Assembly (NCBI GenBank): GCA_018266215.1
Contig: JAFEAV010000057.1
Span: 1-40,127, forward strand
DNA: 40,127 nt
DNA from: Cyanobacteria bacterium SZAS LIN-3
GTDB lineage: Bacteria > Cyanobacteriota > Vampirovibrionia > Obscuribacterales > Obscuribacteraceae
Direction of reading: 5' to 3'
Shown: positions 1 through 8,100 of the stretch, piece by piece
Numbering within the stretch: the stretch's first letter is position 1
Layout: every line of letters starts with the position of its first letter
The notes under the pieces: model-generated
Databases searched by the model: none
Told to the model about the DNA's origin: nothing
Seen by the model: the letters and a program-made list of their open reading frames with translations, nothing else
Made by a program: the position numbers and the translations under genes

Positions 1-240
1 CAGTTAAATCTGGGCTCGGCCTTGATGATTCAGGGCGATGCCAGAAATGCGCTGCCGGCCTATCAAGCGGCCGCCAGACTGACCCCGGATAATCCCGAAG
101 TGCACTACCTGATCAGCCGCTGCATGGAAAAGCTCGGTGACCGTGATGGAGCCAAACTGGAGCTGGCGCTTTTCATAAAACTCTGCGCCGCCACCGATCC
201 CAGACTTACGACCGCACGCATACATTTAAAAGAGCTCTAG
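1..240 (+). CDS. TPR-repeat protein, C-terminal fragment (5' end outside window)
   Basis: The frame is open from base 1 to a TAG at 238-240, so only the last 79 residues are present. The pattern of paired amphipathic helices is that of tetratricopeptide repeats: an LGSALMIQGD helix, then ALPAYQAAARLTPDNPEVHY, then a second LISRCMEKLGDRDGAKLEL unit. The P-D-N-P-E-V turn after an A-x-x-L-T-P helix is typical of TPR. Such proteins are usually protein-binding scaffolds. The role here cannot be told because the N-terminus is missing. A methionine at 22 is probably internal. Confidence 0.75.
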   Translation, partial: QLNLGSALMIQGDARNALPAYQAAARLTPDNPEVHYLISRCMEKLGDRDGAKLELALFIKLCAATDPRLTTARIHLKEL

Positions 241-328
241 CTGTCGGCGCAAGAGCTATTGTTAAGGGGCGCTTACGCTTCCTTTAGCATCCCTACAAAA
301 GGGACCGAATCGCTTAACGATTTCTCGG

Positions 329-1159
329 TTGAATAACAAAGTGTTGCCCCACACTTTGCAACTCTCCAACCCCGAGGAAATCAAATTGTCCTTCGAGAAT
401 GCGCAGTCCCGGCGCAGTCGCTTTTATTCTCTAGCGGTACTTTTAATCCTGAGCATTGTCGTTGTACTGGTCATAATCATTACTGAACGAGGGCCGGAAG
501 AAGACGCCGGCAAACCAATGGAAGCGGCGGCCCAGGCCGTAGCCCGCGACTTGTCCTCTCTGGTCATCTATCATCCCAGATTTGGCATCGTTGGTCTGAC
601 CGATCTCCGCCCTCCGGGCTCAGACACCGCCGACGGAGAACGCGAAAAGACACCATTCGTCATAGGCATAAACACAATCTTCGGCAGCGTCAGACAGGAT
701 ATGATCCGGGCTGATTTCGGTCGCGACGATCACAAACGGCAAGCCCTTGTTGATGAATACCAGGCCTGCATCGAAGCGCAGAGCACCTTATTGAGCGCGC
801 TGTGCGGTGCAGTCGAAGCCAACGGCACAGGCATAAACAGCGAAGGCCATCTGATAAATCCAACACAAGATGCGCTCAACGCCTACAACTCAAGCGTTGG
901 TTTGCTGCACTTCTGGCAAAGGCAAAAACTGCTGGCGGACTCGGTCAAGATTACTCTTATTTACAAGTCCGGACAAACTGCACTGCGCGAGCCAATAATT
1001 GTAAAAGTCGAGGCCATCGAAGAGCGAAGCAAAATGCTTGCCGGCTCGCATACACCTGATCGCCGGAAAGTGACAGCCACTGCGACAATAGAAGTCAGCA
1101 ATTGCGCCGCGATCGCACAAACTTTGGAGAATCAGACCAACCTTCGCGCACGGCGATGA
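329..1159 (+). CDS. Membrane-anchored protein of unknown function
   Basis: This is a 276-residue product with one strongly hydrophobic segment at about residues 33-52, preceded by Arg-rich sequence (SRRSRFYS). That predicts a cytoplasmic N-terminal tail and a roughly 220-residue extracytoplasmic domain. The start is TTG at 329, or an in-frame GTG at 341; neither has a strong Shine-Dalgarno sequence. The domain holds three Cys (near CIEAQ, ALCGAV and SNCAAI) and ends in an Arg-rich tail. I do not recognise a family. It may be co-transcribed with the preceding TPR gene 88 bases upstream. Amino-acid composition is that of a real protein with no low-complexity tracts. Confidence 0.65.
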   Translation: MNNKVLPHTLQLSNPEEIKLSFENAQSRRSRFYSLAVLLILSIVVVLVIIITERGPEEDAGKPMEAAAQAVARDLSSLVIYHPRFGIVGLTDLRPPGSDTADGEREKTPFVIGINTIFGSVRQDMIRADFGRDDHKRQALVDEYQACIEAQSTLLSALCGAVEANGTGINSEGHLINPTQDALNAYNSSVGLLHFWQRQKLLADSVKITLIYKSGQTALREPIIVKVEAIEERSKMLAGSHTPDRRKVTATATIEVSNCAAIAQTLENQTNLRARR

Positions 1160-1177
1160 AGTTTAATAATTGCCGGA

Positions 1178-1223
1178 TTTGATCAATAATAGCCGAGAAT
1201 TCTCGGCCAATACACTGATCAAA
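1178..1223. promoter_or_regulatory. Nested palindromes upstream of the esterase gene
   Basis: A perfect 16-bp palindrome (GCCGAGAATTCTCGGC) lies at 1192-1207. It is flanked by TTTGATCA at 1178-1185 and its exact inverse TGATCAAA at 1216-1223. The whole block lies between the stop at 1159 and the ATG at 1235, so it could be an operator or a hairpin in the 5' leader of the esterase. No T-tract follows, which argues against a simple terminator. Confidence 0.5.
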
Positions 1224-1234
1224 ACGGAAGCAAA

Positions 1235-1984
1235 ATGAACAGACAATATCACAAGTGGCACAGCACCAGTCTCGATCGTGAGATGGAGCTCCTAGTTTTC
1301 GGCCATGGCGGAGCTCGTGTGATTGTCTTCCCCACATCCTGCGGCCGATTCTATGACTGGGAAAATCGCGAGATGATCAAGACTCTCGAGCACCACATCG
1401 ACCAGGGATGGCTCCAGGTATTTTGTGTCGACAGTGTCGATTTTGAAAGCTGGTGGAACACCGACGCTCACCCCCGGGACAAAGCGGCGCGCCATCTGGC
1501 CTATCATAAATATGTGATCGATGAAGTCCTGCCCTTCACTAAAAAATTGAACGACAATGACTTTGTAATTGCCCTGGGTGCAAGTATGGGAGCCTATCAC
1601 GCAGCCAATATCACTTTCAGATTTCCGGAGAGCTTCAACCGCTGCGTGGCCATGAGCGGCCCCTATGATTTTGCGCAGATGAGCGGACCATACAATATAT
1701 TCAGCTGGATAAACGATTACAACGACGACAGTATCACCGAATGCAATCCGGTACCGTTCATCAAAGCAGCCGATACAAAGCGCCTGGACAAACTCAAAAA
1801 CGTCGAGCTAATTTTCCCCATGGGTGCCACCGATCCGCTCCATGAAGGCAACCAACTTTTGTCCGAGGCGCTGAAGGACAAAGAAGTACCGCACGCCTTT
1901 CACACCTGGGACGGTTTTGCGCACGACTGGCCTTATTGGCAGGAGATGGTGCTTCACTATATCGGCGGCGACGGGACGCGGTAA
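1235..1984 (+). CDS. Alpha/beta-hydrolase, putative esterase (COG4947-like)
   Basis: This 249-residue protein fits a compact alpha/beta-hydrolase. The nucleophile elbow G-A-S-M-G is at residues 115-119 (Ser117), after the strand VIALG. Asp200 in GATDP and His230 in GFAHDW are well placed to complete a Ser-Asp-His triad. The sequence starts with a short strand and VFGHGG and has no signal peptide, so it should be cytosolic. It resembles the esterase D-like proteins annotated as putative esterases of COG4947; the natural substrate is unknown. The ATG at 1235 follows GGAAG with suitable spacing. Nested palindromes sit just upstream. It converges on the SDR gene across a 19-base gap. Confidence 0.85.
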   Translation: MNRQYHKWHSTSLDREMELLVFGHGGARVIVFPTSCGRFYDWENREMIKTLEHHIDQGWLQVFCVDSVDFESWWNTDAHPRDKAARHLAYHKYVIDEVLPFTKKLNDNDFVIALGASMGAYHAANITFRFPESFNRCVAMSGPYDFAQMSGPYNIFSWINDYNDDSITECNPVPFIKAADTKRLDKLKNVELIFPMGATDPLHEGNQLLSEALKDKEVPHAFHTWDGFAHDWPYWQEMVLHYIGGDGTR

Positions 1985-2003
1985 GCAGATAGGCTGGGGA
2001 CAA

Positions 2004-2885
2004 TCACCGACTTGAAGGGTCGATTCCAAACTCCTTCATCAGCAGCCTGTCGAACCATGCCAGAGGCATAATCTGTCTCAAGACAGCTGCCATTTTCGCA
2101 TCGTTACCGACAAGCACCCTCGCCGGTGCCTTTTCTTTCAACAGCGCCCGTACTGCCGTTTCCGCAGCTTCCCCCGAGCTGATGGCTGCGGCTGCTGTTT
2201 TGTTCGTGAGCTTTATCAATCCATCAATTTCACGACTGTAATGTCTGCGCGCAGGATGATCGGGGGTAAATTCAGTGGACTGCTGCTGCCCCTTGCCCCA
2301 AATGGCTGTTGCTATTGCGCCGGGCTCCAGAACAGTCACACCAATGCCCTGCCCTTTCAGTTCAAGGCGGAGACTGTCACCAAGTGCGGTGGTGGCAAAT
2401 TTACTGCATGTATAGGCGGAAATCATCGGTTGCGGCACGCGCCCACCGATAGAGCTGACGAGCATGATGCGGGGCACACCACCGCCCAGAGAAGCAACTC
2501 CCTGCCGGAGAAGGGGAAGGAACACCCGACTCATTTCGGTCATACCAAAAAAATTGACCTCAAACTGGCGGCGCCAATCGTCGCGACTGAGAGTTTCCAC
2601 AGGACCGGCTACGACGATCCCGGCATTATTGACCAGCGCCCAGAGGCCCTCGCCGGCGAGCAACTCTCTGGTCTTTTCAAAAGCCGCCTGGATTTGCTCG
2701 TCGCTGGTGACATCCAGTTCAACGGTGACAAGCTGTGCCGAATAGTTCTGCGCTTTTTCCTTCAGCTTCTGTGCGTCCTCCGGCTTGCGTATGCCGGCTA
2801 TGACGTTTACCTTCTCCTGCAACAGGCGCAGAACAATCGCTTCTCCAATCCCAGTCGAACTTCCCGTCACAATAGCCCAGCGCAT
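2004..2885 (-). CDS. SDR-family NAD(P)-dependent oxidoreductase
   Basis: This is a classical short-chain dehydrogenase/reductase of 293 residues. The glycine-rich cofactor motif TGSSTGIG is at 7-14. NNAG is at 86-89. The catalytic set is a Ser at 144-145, Tyr158 and Lys162 (YTCSK). Arg33 after the second strand hints at NADP(H) preference. The C-terminal extension (about residues 200-293) resembles the SDR subgroup active on retinol, steroid or other hydrophobic alcohols, but the substrate is not predictable. The start ATG at 2885 is preceded by AGGAAG. It is divergent from a TetR gene with a shared 22-bp operator, so it is very likely the repressor's target. Confidence 0.92.
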   Translation of the reverse strand: MRWAIVTGSSTGIGEAIVLRLLQEKVNVIAGIRKPEDAQKLKEKAQNYSAQLVTVELDVTSDEQIQAAFEKTRELLAGEGLWALVNNAGIVVAGPVETLSRDDWRRQFEVNFFGMTEMSRVFLPLLRQGVASLGGGVPRIMLVSSIGGRVPQPMISAYTCSKFATTALGDSLRLELKGQGIGVTVLEPGAIATAIWGKGQQQSTEFTPDHPARRHYSREIDGLIKLTNKTAAAAISSGEAAETAVRALLKEKAPARVLVGNDAKMAAVLRQIMPLAWFDRLLMKEFGIDPSSR

Positions 2886-2902
2886 TTTGCTTCCTCATAA
2901 TG

Positions 2903-2924
2903 TACGGTGTAAATTTACACCGTA
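2903..2924. promoter_or_regulatory. TetR operator, perfect 22-bp palindrome
   Basis: TACGGTGTAAA is followed directly by its exact reverse complement. It lies in the 74-base gap between the divergent SDR and TetR starts. A perfect TATAAT at 2928-2933 could be the -10 of the rightward (TetR) promoter. For the leftward gene the palindrome falls in the spacer between TTACGG and CATTAT. Occupancy would block both promoters. Assignment to the adjacent TetR protein is inference from position. Confidence 0.8.
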
Positions 2925-2959
2925 AGTTATAATTTCGTCAATAGCCCAGAGAGGTGGAT

Positions 2960-3565
2960 GTGACAAGAGGTGTGCGCAAAGGTCTATCGAAGGAGGTCAT
3001 CCTCAAGGCCGCCTTTAAAATAGTAGAGTCGGGCGGAGTGGAAACACTCAGCATGCGCCGCCTCGGCAGCGAACTGGGGGTAGCGGCAATGGCCATCTAC
3101 AACCATTTCCCCGATCGTGAACAATTGCTGGACGCCATGGCCGAGTCTGCGCTGGCGGAAATTACACCGGATGAACAGAAAGGCAACTGGAAGAAACAGG
3201 TCACGAACGTCGCCAGGTCAGTGGCCAATCTGTCCATCGAGAAACCTGCTGTATTTGCTCTCTGCATGAGCAGACCAACAAAGCCAAAAGCAGCAGTTGT
3301 ACTTATGTCCAAAGTACTGGAGGCCCTGCGACAGGGAGGGCTTTCCGACAAAGAAGCGCTGGCATGCTACCACTCAGTGCTGATTCTTTTGCACGGATTT
3401 CCCTTCTGGCAAGCGGGACTGACAAAATATTGCGCAGCATCACCGGACTCGATAGCGACTGCCGATCTCTCCGAACAGGAAAAGCGTGATTGGAAGCTTT
3501 TGCACACCGTTGATCCGGCAAAACAATTCGAAGCGAGTCTGGCGCTATTGCTCGATGGATACTAA
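2960..3565 (+). CDS. TetR/AcrR-family transcriptional repressor
   Basis: The N-terminal helix-turn-helix is clear: LSKEVILKAAFKIVES, then TLSMRRLGSELGV, then the recognition region AAMAIYNHFPDREQLLDAM. The rest is the helical ligand-binding/dimerisation half with no recognised ligand signature. Two in-frame GTG starts exist, at 2954 and 2960. The second has GAGAGG (2949-2954) at a good distance and is preferred, giving about 201 residues. Its gene faces the SDR gene with a perfect palindrome between them, so autoregulation and control of the SDR are likely. The inducer is unknown. Confidence 0.88.
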   Translation: MTRGVRKGLSKEVILKAAFKIVESGGVETLSMRRLGSELGVAAMAIYNHFPDREQLLDAMAESALAEITPDEQKGNWKKQVTNVARSVANLSIEKPAVFALCMSRPTKPKAAVVLMSKVLEALRQGGLSDKEALACYHSVLILLHGFPFWQAGLTKYCAASPDSIATADLSEQEKRDWKLLHTVDPAKQFEASLALLLDGY

Positions 3566-3639
3566 TCGATGTCAGGATACAGGGCATCTTCAGTGTGGAT
3601 CATGTATTATCTGGTTCTGTTTGCGATAGGGGAAAAATC

Positions 3640-4074
3640 ATGAAAATCGTCGTGGCAATCGATGGTGAAGACAGCGCAAAAAGCGCTCTGGCAGAACTTA
3701 CAGCAAGAAAATACGGCAGTGACACCCAGGTGCACCTCGTACACGTGATCGTTCCTGGTTTCGCCGACGTCTCGACACCGGGCATTCCCGATAACGTGGC
3801 AATAGAAAAAGCCGAAGAAAAAACCATACTGGAACACCTGACTGCAAGCCTGAAGGCGACGCTGAATATCACAGCCACCTCCGAAATTTCCGAAGGCGAA
3901 GTGGCCCAGGTTATCGCCGACGCCTGCAAGAAGCACGGCGCAGACGAAGCTATAGTGCCCAGTCATGCGCGCCACGGCTTCAGCAGACTGTGGTTTGGCA
4001 GTGTTGCCGACGAGATAGTCGATGCCGCACCATGCACGGTTGTGGTGCTGAAGATGCCTCAAACTAAAGCCTGA
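3640..4074 (+). CDS. Universal stress protein, UspA family
   Basis: This 144-residue single-domain Usp begins MKIVVAIDGEDSA and carries the ATP-binding style tail around residues 108-130 (PSHARHGFSRLWFGSVADEI), close to the G-2x-G-9x-G(S/T) pattern, with a His in place of the first Gly. The family are cytosolic nucleotide-binding dimers induced in stress and stasis. The start at 3640 is chosen because AGGGGA (3628-3633) precedes it. The frame is open upstream to 3595, but that stretch does not match the family. It lies between a TetR gene and a lipase gene, all on the same strand, with gaps of about 70 bases. Confidence 0.88.
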   Translation: MKIVVAIDGEDSAKSALAELTARKYGSDTQVHLVHVIVPGFADVSTPGIPDNVAIEKAEEKTILEHLTASLKATLNITATSEISEGEVAQVIADACKKHGADEAIVPSHARHGFSRLWFGSVADEIVDAAPCTVVVLKMPQTKA

Positions 4075-4142
4075 AGCAATCACTTTACATCAACGGAAAC
4101 TCAGGTGCCAGGTCAGTCTATCGGTTATTCTGATGGAGCACT

Positions 4143-5105
4143 ATGAGGAATCGACAAATGCGCAAAACTGTTGCGACCCTTCTTTCCCTTGCTATGGCCA
4201 GCGTTTTCGCCATCCAGGACGTATCGGCACGACCGAAGATAGGCCTGGCCCTTGGTGGAGGAGGTTCGCGCGGAGCGGCTCATGTGGGCGTTCTCAAAGT
4301 TTTACTTGAGGAAAATATTCCAATTGACCTGATTGCCGGCACAAGTATCGGTTCGGTGGTGGGTGGTTTCTATGCCGCCGGTGTGCCGATGGAAGACATC
4401 GCCCAGGTATTTGAAAAGAATACTTTCACAAAAGAATTTGCGCCTATGCCAATCTTGCGCCTGTTTCTCGAACCAACGGCGCTGACTCTCAGAGTCCTCG
4501 GCTACAAACCCTATGACGGTCTCTACTACGGCTGGAAATTCCGCAACTTCGCCAACAAAGCTGTAGGCTCCAAGAAAATCGAAGAATTCAAAATCCCCTA
4601 CGCCGCAGTCGTGACCGATGTCGTAAGCGGTAAAAGCTGCCGACTGACCAAAGGCAATCTTGGTGTTGCTCTGGTGGCCAGCACAGCCGTACCGGAGCTG
4701 CGCAAACCTGTAGAAATCGACGATCACCTCTACTGCGACGGCGGAGTCATCAACAACGTCCCGGTCAGCCACGCCCGTGAAATGGGTGCCGACTTTGTCA
4801 TCGCCGTCAACATCGACGAATATCTAAAAGAAAGACCAATCAAAGATTTCCGCGCCCTGGGTTCCATGGCACGCCAGGCCCTGAGAATTCAACTGAACGC
4901 CTTTGACGGACCGAGCAGCGAAAAAGCGGACATCTTGATCCACCCCGATACAACCGGTATCAGTCTTGTTTCCTTCAAGAAATCAGACGGCAAACGTGGT
5001 ATCGAAGCCGGTATCGCGGCCGCCCGGGCAGCCATGCCTGAAATCAAACGCAAACTCAATGCACTGGGCGTGCCGATGACGGGTGCCATCAGCCTGGCAA
5101 AATAG
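4143..5105 (+). CDS. Patatin-like phospholipase, exported (RssA-type)
   Basis: This 320-residue protein has a signal peptide (charged RNRQMRK, hydrophobic LLSLAMASVFAI, cleavage likely after VSA near residue 29). The patatin core follows: the oxyanion-hole motif GGGGSRG (38-44), the nucleophile elbow G-T-S-I-G with Ser68, and the catalytic dyad Asp199 in DGG (199-201). The family are Ser-Asp lipid acyl hydrolases. The size and motifs match bacterial NTE/RssA-like proteins. The signal peptide suggests action in the periplasm or envelope. The start ATG at 4143 has GGAG at 4134-4137. A second Met six codons in is an alternative. It converges with the giant sensor gene, with only 11 bases between stops. 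Confidence 0.92.
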   Translation: MRNRQMRKTVATLLSLAMASVFAIQDVSARPKIGLALGGGGSRGAAHVGVLKVLLEENIPIDLIAGTSIGSVVGGFYAAGVPMEDIAQVFEKNTFTKEFAPMPILRLFLEPTALTLRVLGYKPYDGLYYGWKFRNFANKAVGSKKIEEFKIPYAAVVTDVVSGKSCRLTKGNLGVALVASTAVPELRKPVEIDDHLYCDGGVINNVPVSHAREMGADFVIAVNIDEYLKERPIKDFRALGSMARQALRIQLNAFDGPSSEKADILIHPDTTGISLVSFKKSDGKRGIEAGIAAARAAMPEIKRKLNALGVPMTGAISLAK

Positions 5106-5116
5106 CAGGATAGGGT

Positions 5117-8100
5117 TCAGCCCTTACGGCGCCACTCGCAAAACTCATTGAATCCAGCCTTCAGTCGACTGATATTTGCGGTAGCAGAGTCCCAGTCGCC
5201 TCGAAGAAGCGCGTCTTCGATCAGAATGCTGACATTGGTCGTCTCATCGCCGTACAAGTGAAGGCAAAGACCTTTCAGCCGGTGGGCCGTGGCCCTGCAG
5301 ACGGTCAAGTCACCGGCGGCGACGTCCTTTTCCAGCTCCTGCAGAACGACACGAATACCATCGATACAGCTCTCCATCAATTCGGTGGCCGAATCAAAAT
5401 CCAGTGATTGCGACCACTCGGCCATCTTTGAGCGATACTGCTCCCTGTCAAATATGCTGTCCGAAGAAAATTCCACAAGCGGCCGCCCCTTCGGCTTTGC
5501 GGTGCTCACCGGCGACCCTTGTATCACACGCTGTAGCGCTTCACTCAGCTTCTTCAAGGTCACAGGCTTGCTTATGTAATCATCCATACCGGCATCCAGG
5601 CAATCTTCCCTGTCACCAGCCATGGCTTGCGCAGTCATCGCAATAATTGGTACATGTCGATCGCTTGGCTCGCTCTTACGGATTGCGCGCGTCGCCTGAA
5701 ATCCATCCATCTCCGGCATCTGACAGTCCATCAGAACCAGGTCAAAGTGTTCTCTTTCAAGCGCCTCCACTGCCTCGCGACCATTGTTCACAGCCACGGC
5801 GTCGCATTCAAGCTCGCGCAACTGCAGCAGCGCCAACTTTTGATTAACAGCCTGATCTTCAGCCACCAGCACACGCAAACGCTCGGTCAATTTCAGAACT
5901 GGCTTAGCTGCCGAAAAATCGGAACGCGCACAAAAATCTTTCACATCACTGATCAGAACGTTATAGAGTTGATTGGCGCTGAATGGCTTGGGAAGATACG
6001 TGCGGCGAGAGTCCGATGCAAGCGCCGACTCTGATTCGGCTAATGACTCGATACCGGACAAAATCATTTTAGTGCGACATCCGGCCAGCTCGCTTTCAAT
6101 TCTATCGGCAAGCTTGATCAATTGCTCGCGCTCGTTTTCGTCAATCACAACCCAGTCAAACATATTGTCGTCAACCATGGCCCGGCGCAGATGCACGATG
6201 GCATCGGTGACCGAGTCAACAGTAAAAGTCCGCACTCCCCAGTAGCGGGTGTAGGTTGAGATAATTTCGCCGGCTGAGGAAGGACCGCTCACAATAAGTA
6301 TCCTGGTATTACGCAAAAGAGGCGGCACCCTGGCAGCCTTATCCGGAGTTGACGGCACCACAAGCGGTATTGAAAGGGTAAATGTGGATCCATACCCTTC
6401 CTTGCTGCTGACGGTAATTGTCCCACCCATCAATTCGGCCAGACGCTTGGAAATTGACAGCCCCAATCCGGTGCCGCCAAACTTACGTGTTATTGAACTG
6501 TCCGCCTGCGAAAATGGCTGGAACAGCCGCGCCATAGCACCCTCGCTGAGACCGATACCGGTATCTACAACAGCAAAGTGCACCATAGCTTTGCGCCCAT
6601 GTATTTCCGCGGACACCTTCAGGGCCACTTCACCAAACCTGGTAAATTTGGTGGCATTGCTGAGCAGATTAAGCAGTATCTGACGAATCTTGATACTGTC
6701 ACCAATTAAAAACTCAGGCAGTTCCAGAGGTACAAGACTGGTAAGTGAAATACCCTGCTTTCTGGCATTCTCGGCAACCAGTTCGATGCTGTTTTCGACC
6801 AGCAGCGGCAAGCTGAACTCATCGCACGACAACTCCAGTTTCCCGGCCTCAATCTTAGAAAAATCAAGAATATCGTTAATCAATCCAAGCAGACACTCGG
6901 CCGAATTTTGAATGTTAAAGACCAGATCCCGCTGCTCTTTTTTCAGGTCGCCGCGACCGAGCAGATCGCTCATACCAATGACGGCATTCATAGGGGTGCG
7001 GATCTCATGGCTCAAATTGGCGACGAATTCGCTTTTTGCTCGATTGGCTGCCTCAGCCGCTTCCTTCGCCGCGCCTAACTCCACAGTGCGCGCATTAACC
7101 CGCTCCTCCAGCTCAAGATTGAGAGCGCGGAGAGACTCGAAGAGCATGACATTTTCCAGCGATGTGACAATTTGAGACGAAAGCAGCTGCAGCAAATCGA
7201 TCCGATCCGGGGTAAAAACTCGCGGGGCGAGATTATTTTCAAGATAAAGCATGGCGATGGTCTTATTTTGCTTGATGATAGGCAAACATAGCGCCGAACG
7301 CGTGCCGGCAAAAGCAAAATGAGGGTCCTTGCCAAATACGTTATCCCGGGACGCTTCAGCGATAACAACGGTTTCTTGCGTGCGTCGCACATAATTTATG
7401 ACCGTCTGCGGCAATATTTCTAAATCGTCCGCCTTGAGCCGACGCAGATCCACACCAACGGGAACGGCATCGGATTGCTCCAGTCCTGAAGGTTGCGAAT
7501 GCCCCTGGGCGCAAATTACAAATTCATCGTCGATTTGCAAAAGCAAAACACTTGTCTGTGCGCCGGCCGCCTCGAGCACCACAAGCATCAGTGTCTGCAT
7601 CAATTTGTCGAGAGCGATTTCTTTCGAAATCGCCTGCGCAGCTTTCAAGAGAGTCATCATATCTAGCTGTTGAGGTTTTACGCGCGGCTCTCGATGGTCT
7701 CCTGAAAGTTTAGCCAGTTGAGCAGCCTTGCCGTCAGCACCCCATCTTGCATAGCACTCCCTGGCTTCCCTTAGATACGCATCACCTGCGGTGCCATAGC
7801 CCCGTTGCAGGAAATAGCGCCCGGCCAGCTCCAGAGCAATAGCCTCAATATGCAAATATCCACCCTTGCGAGCGGCGGTGACAGCTTCTTCATACAGCCG
7901 CTGTGCCTCAAGCTCCTCGCCCTTGAGGCGGGCGAATTCCGCTGCCACCAGCGCGTAACGTTTATAAAAGAATGACGGCAGATAGCCACTCCACTCTTTT
8001 AATTGCCCTACGTGCCGTTCGATAGTCTCCAGATACTCCTGCAGCAGAGTCGGATCATCGCTAATACGATCAAAATCGGAAGCCAGAGCCAGAGCGTAAT

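Noticed and set aside
2010..2030. GGGTCGATTCC resembling a tRNA T-loop
   Set aside because: It encodes the SDR C-terminus, and no cloverleaf can be drawn around it.
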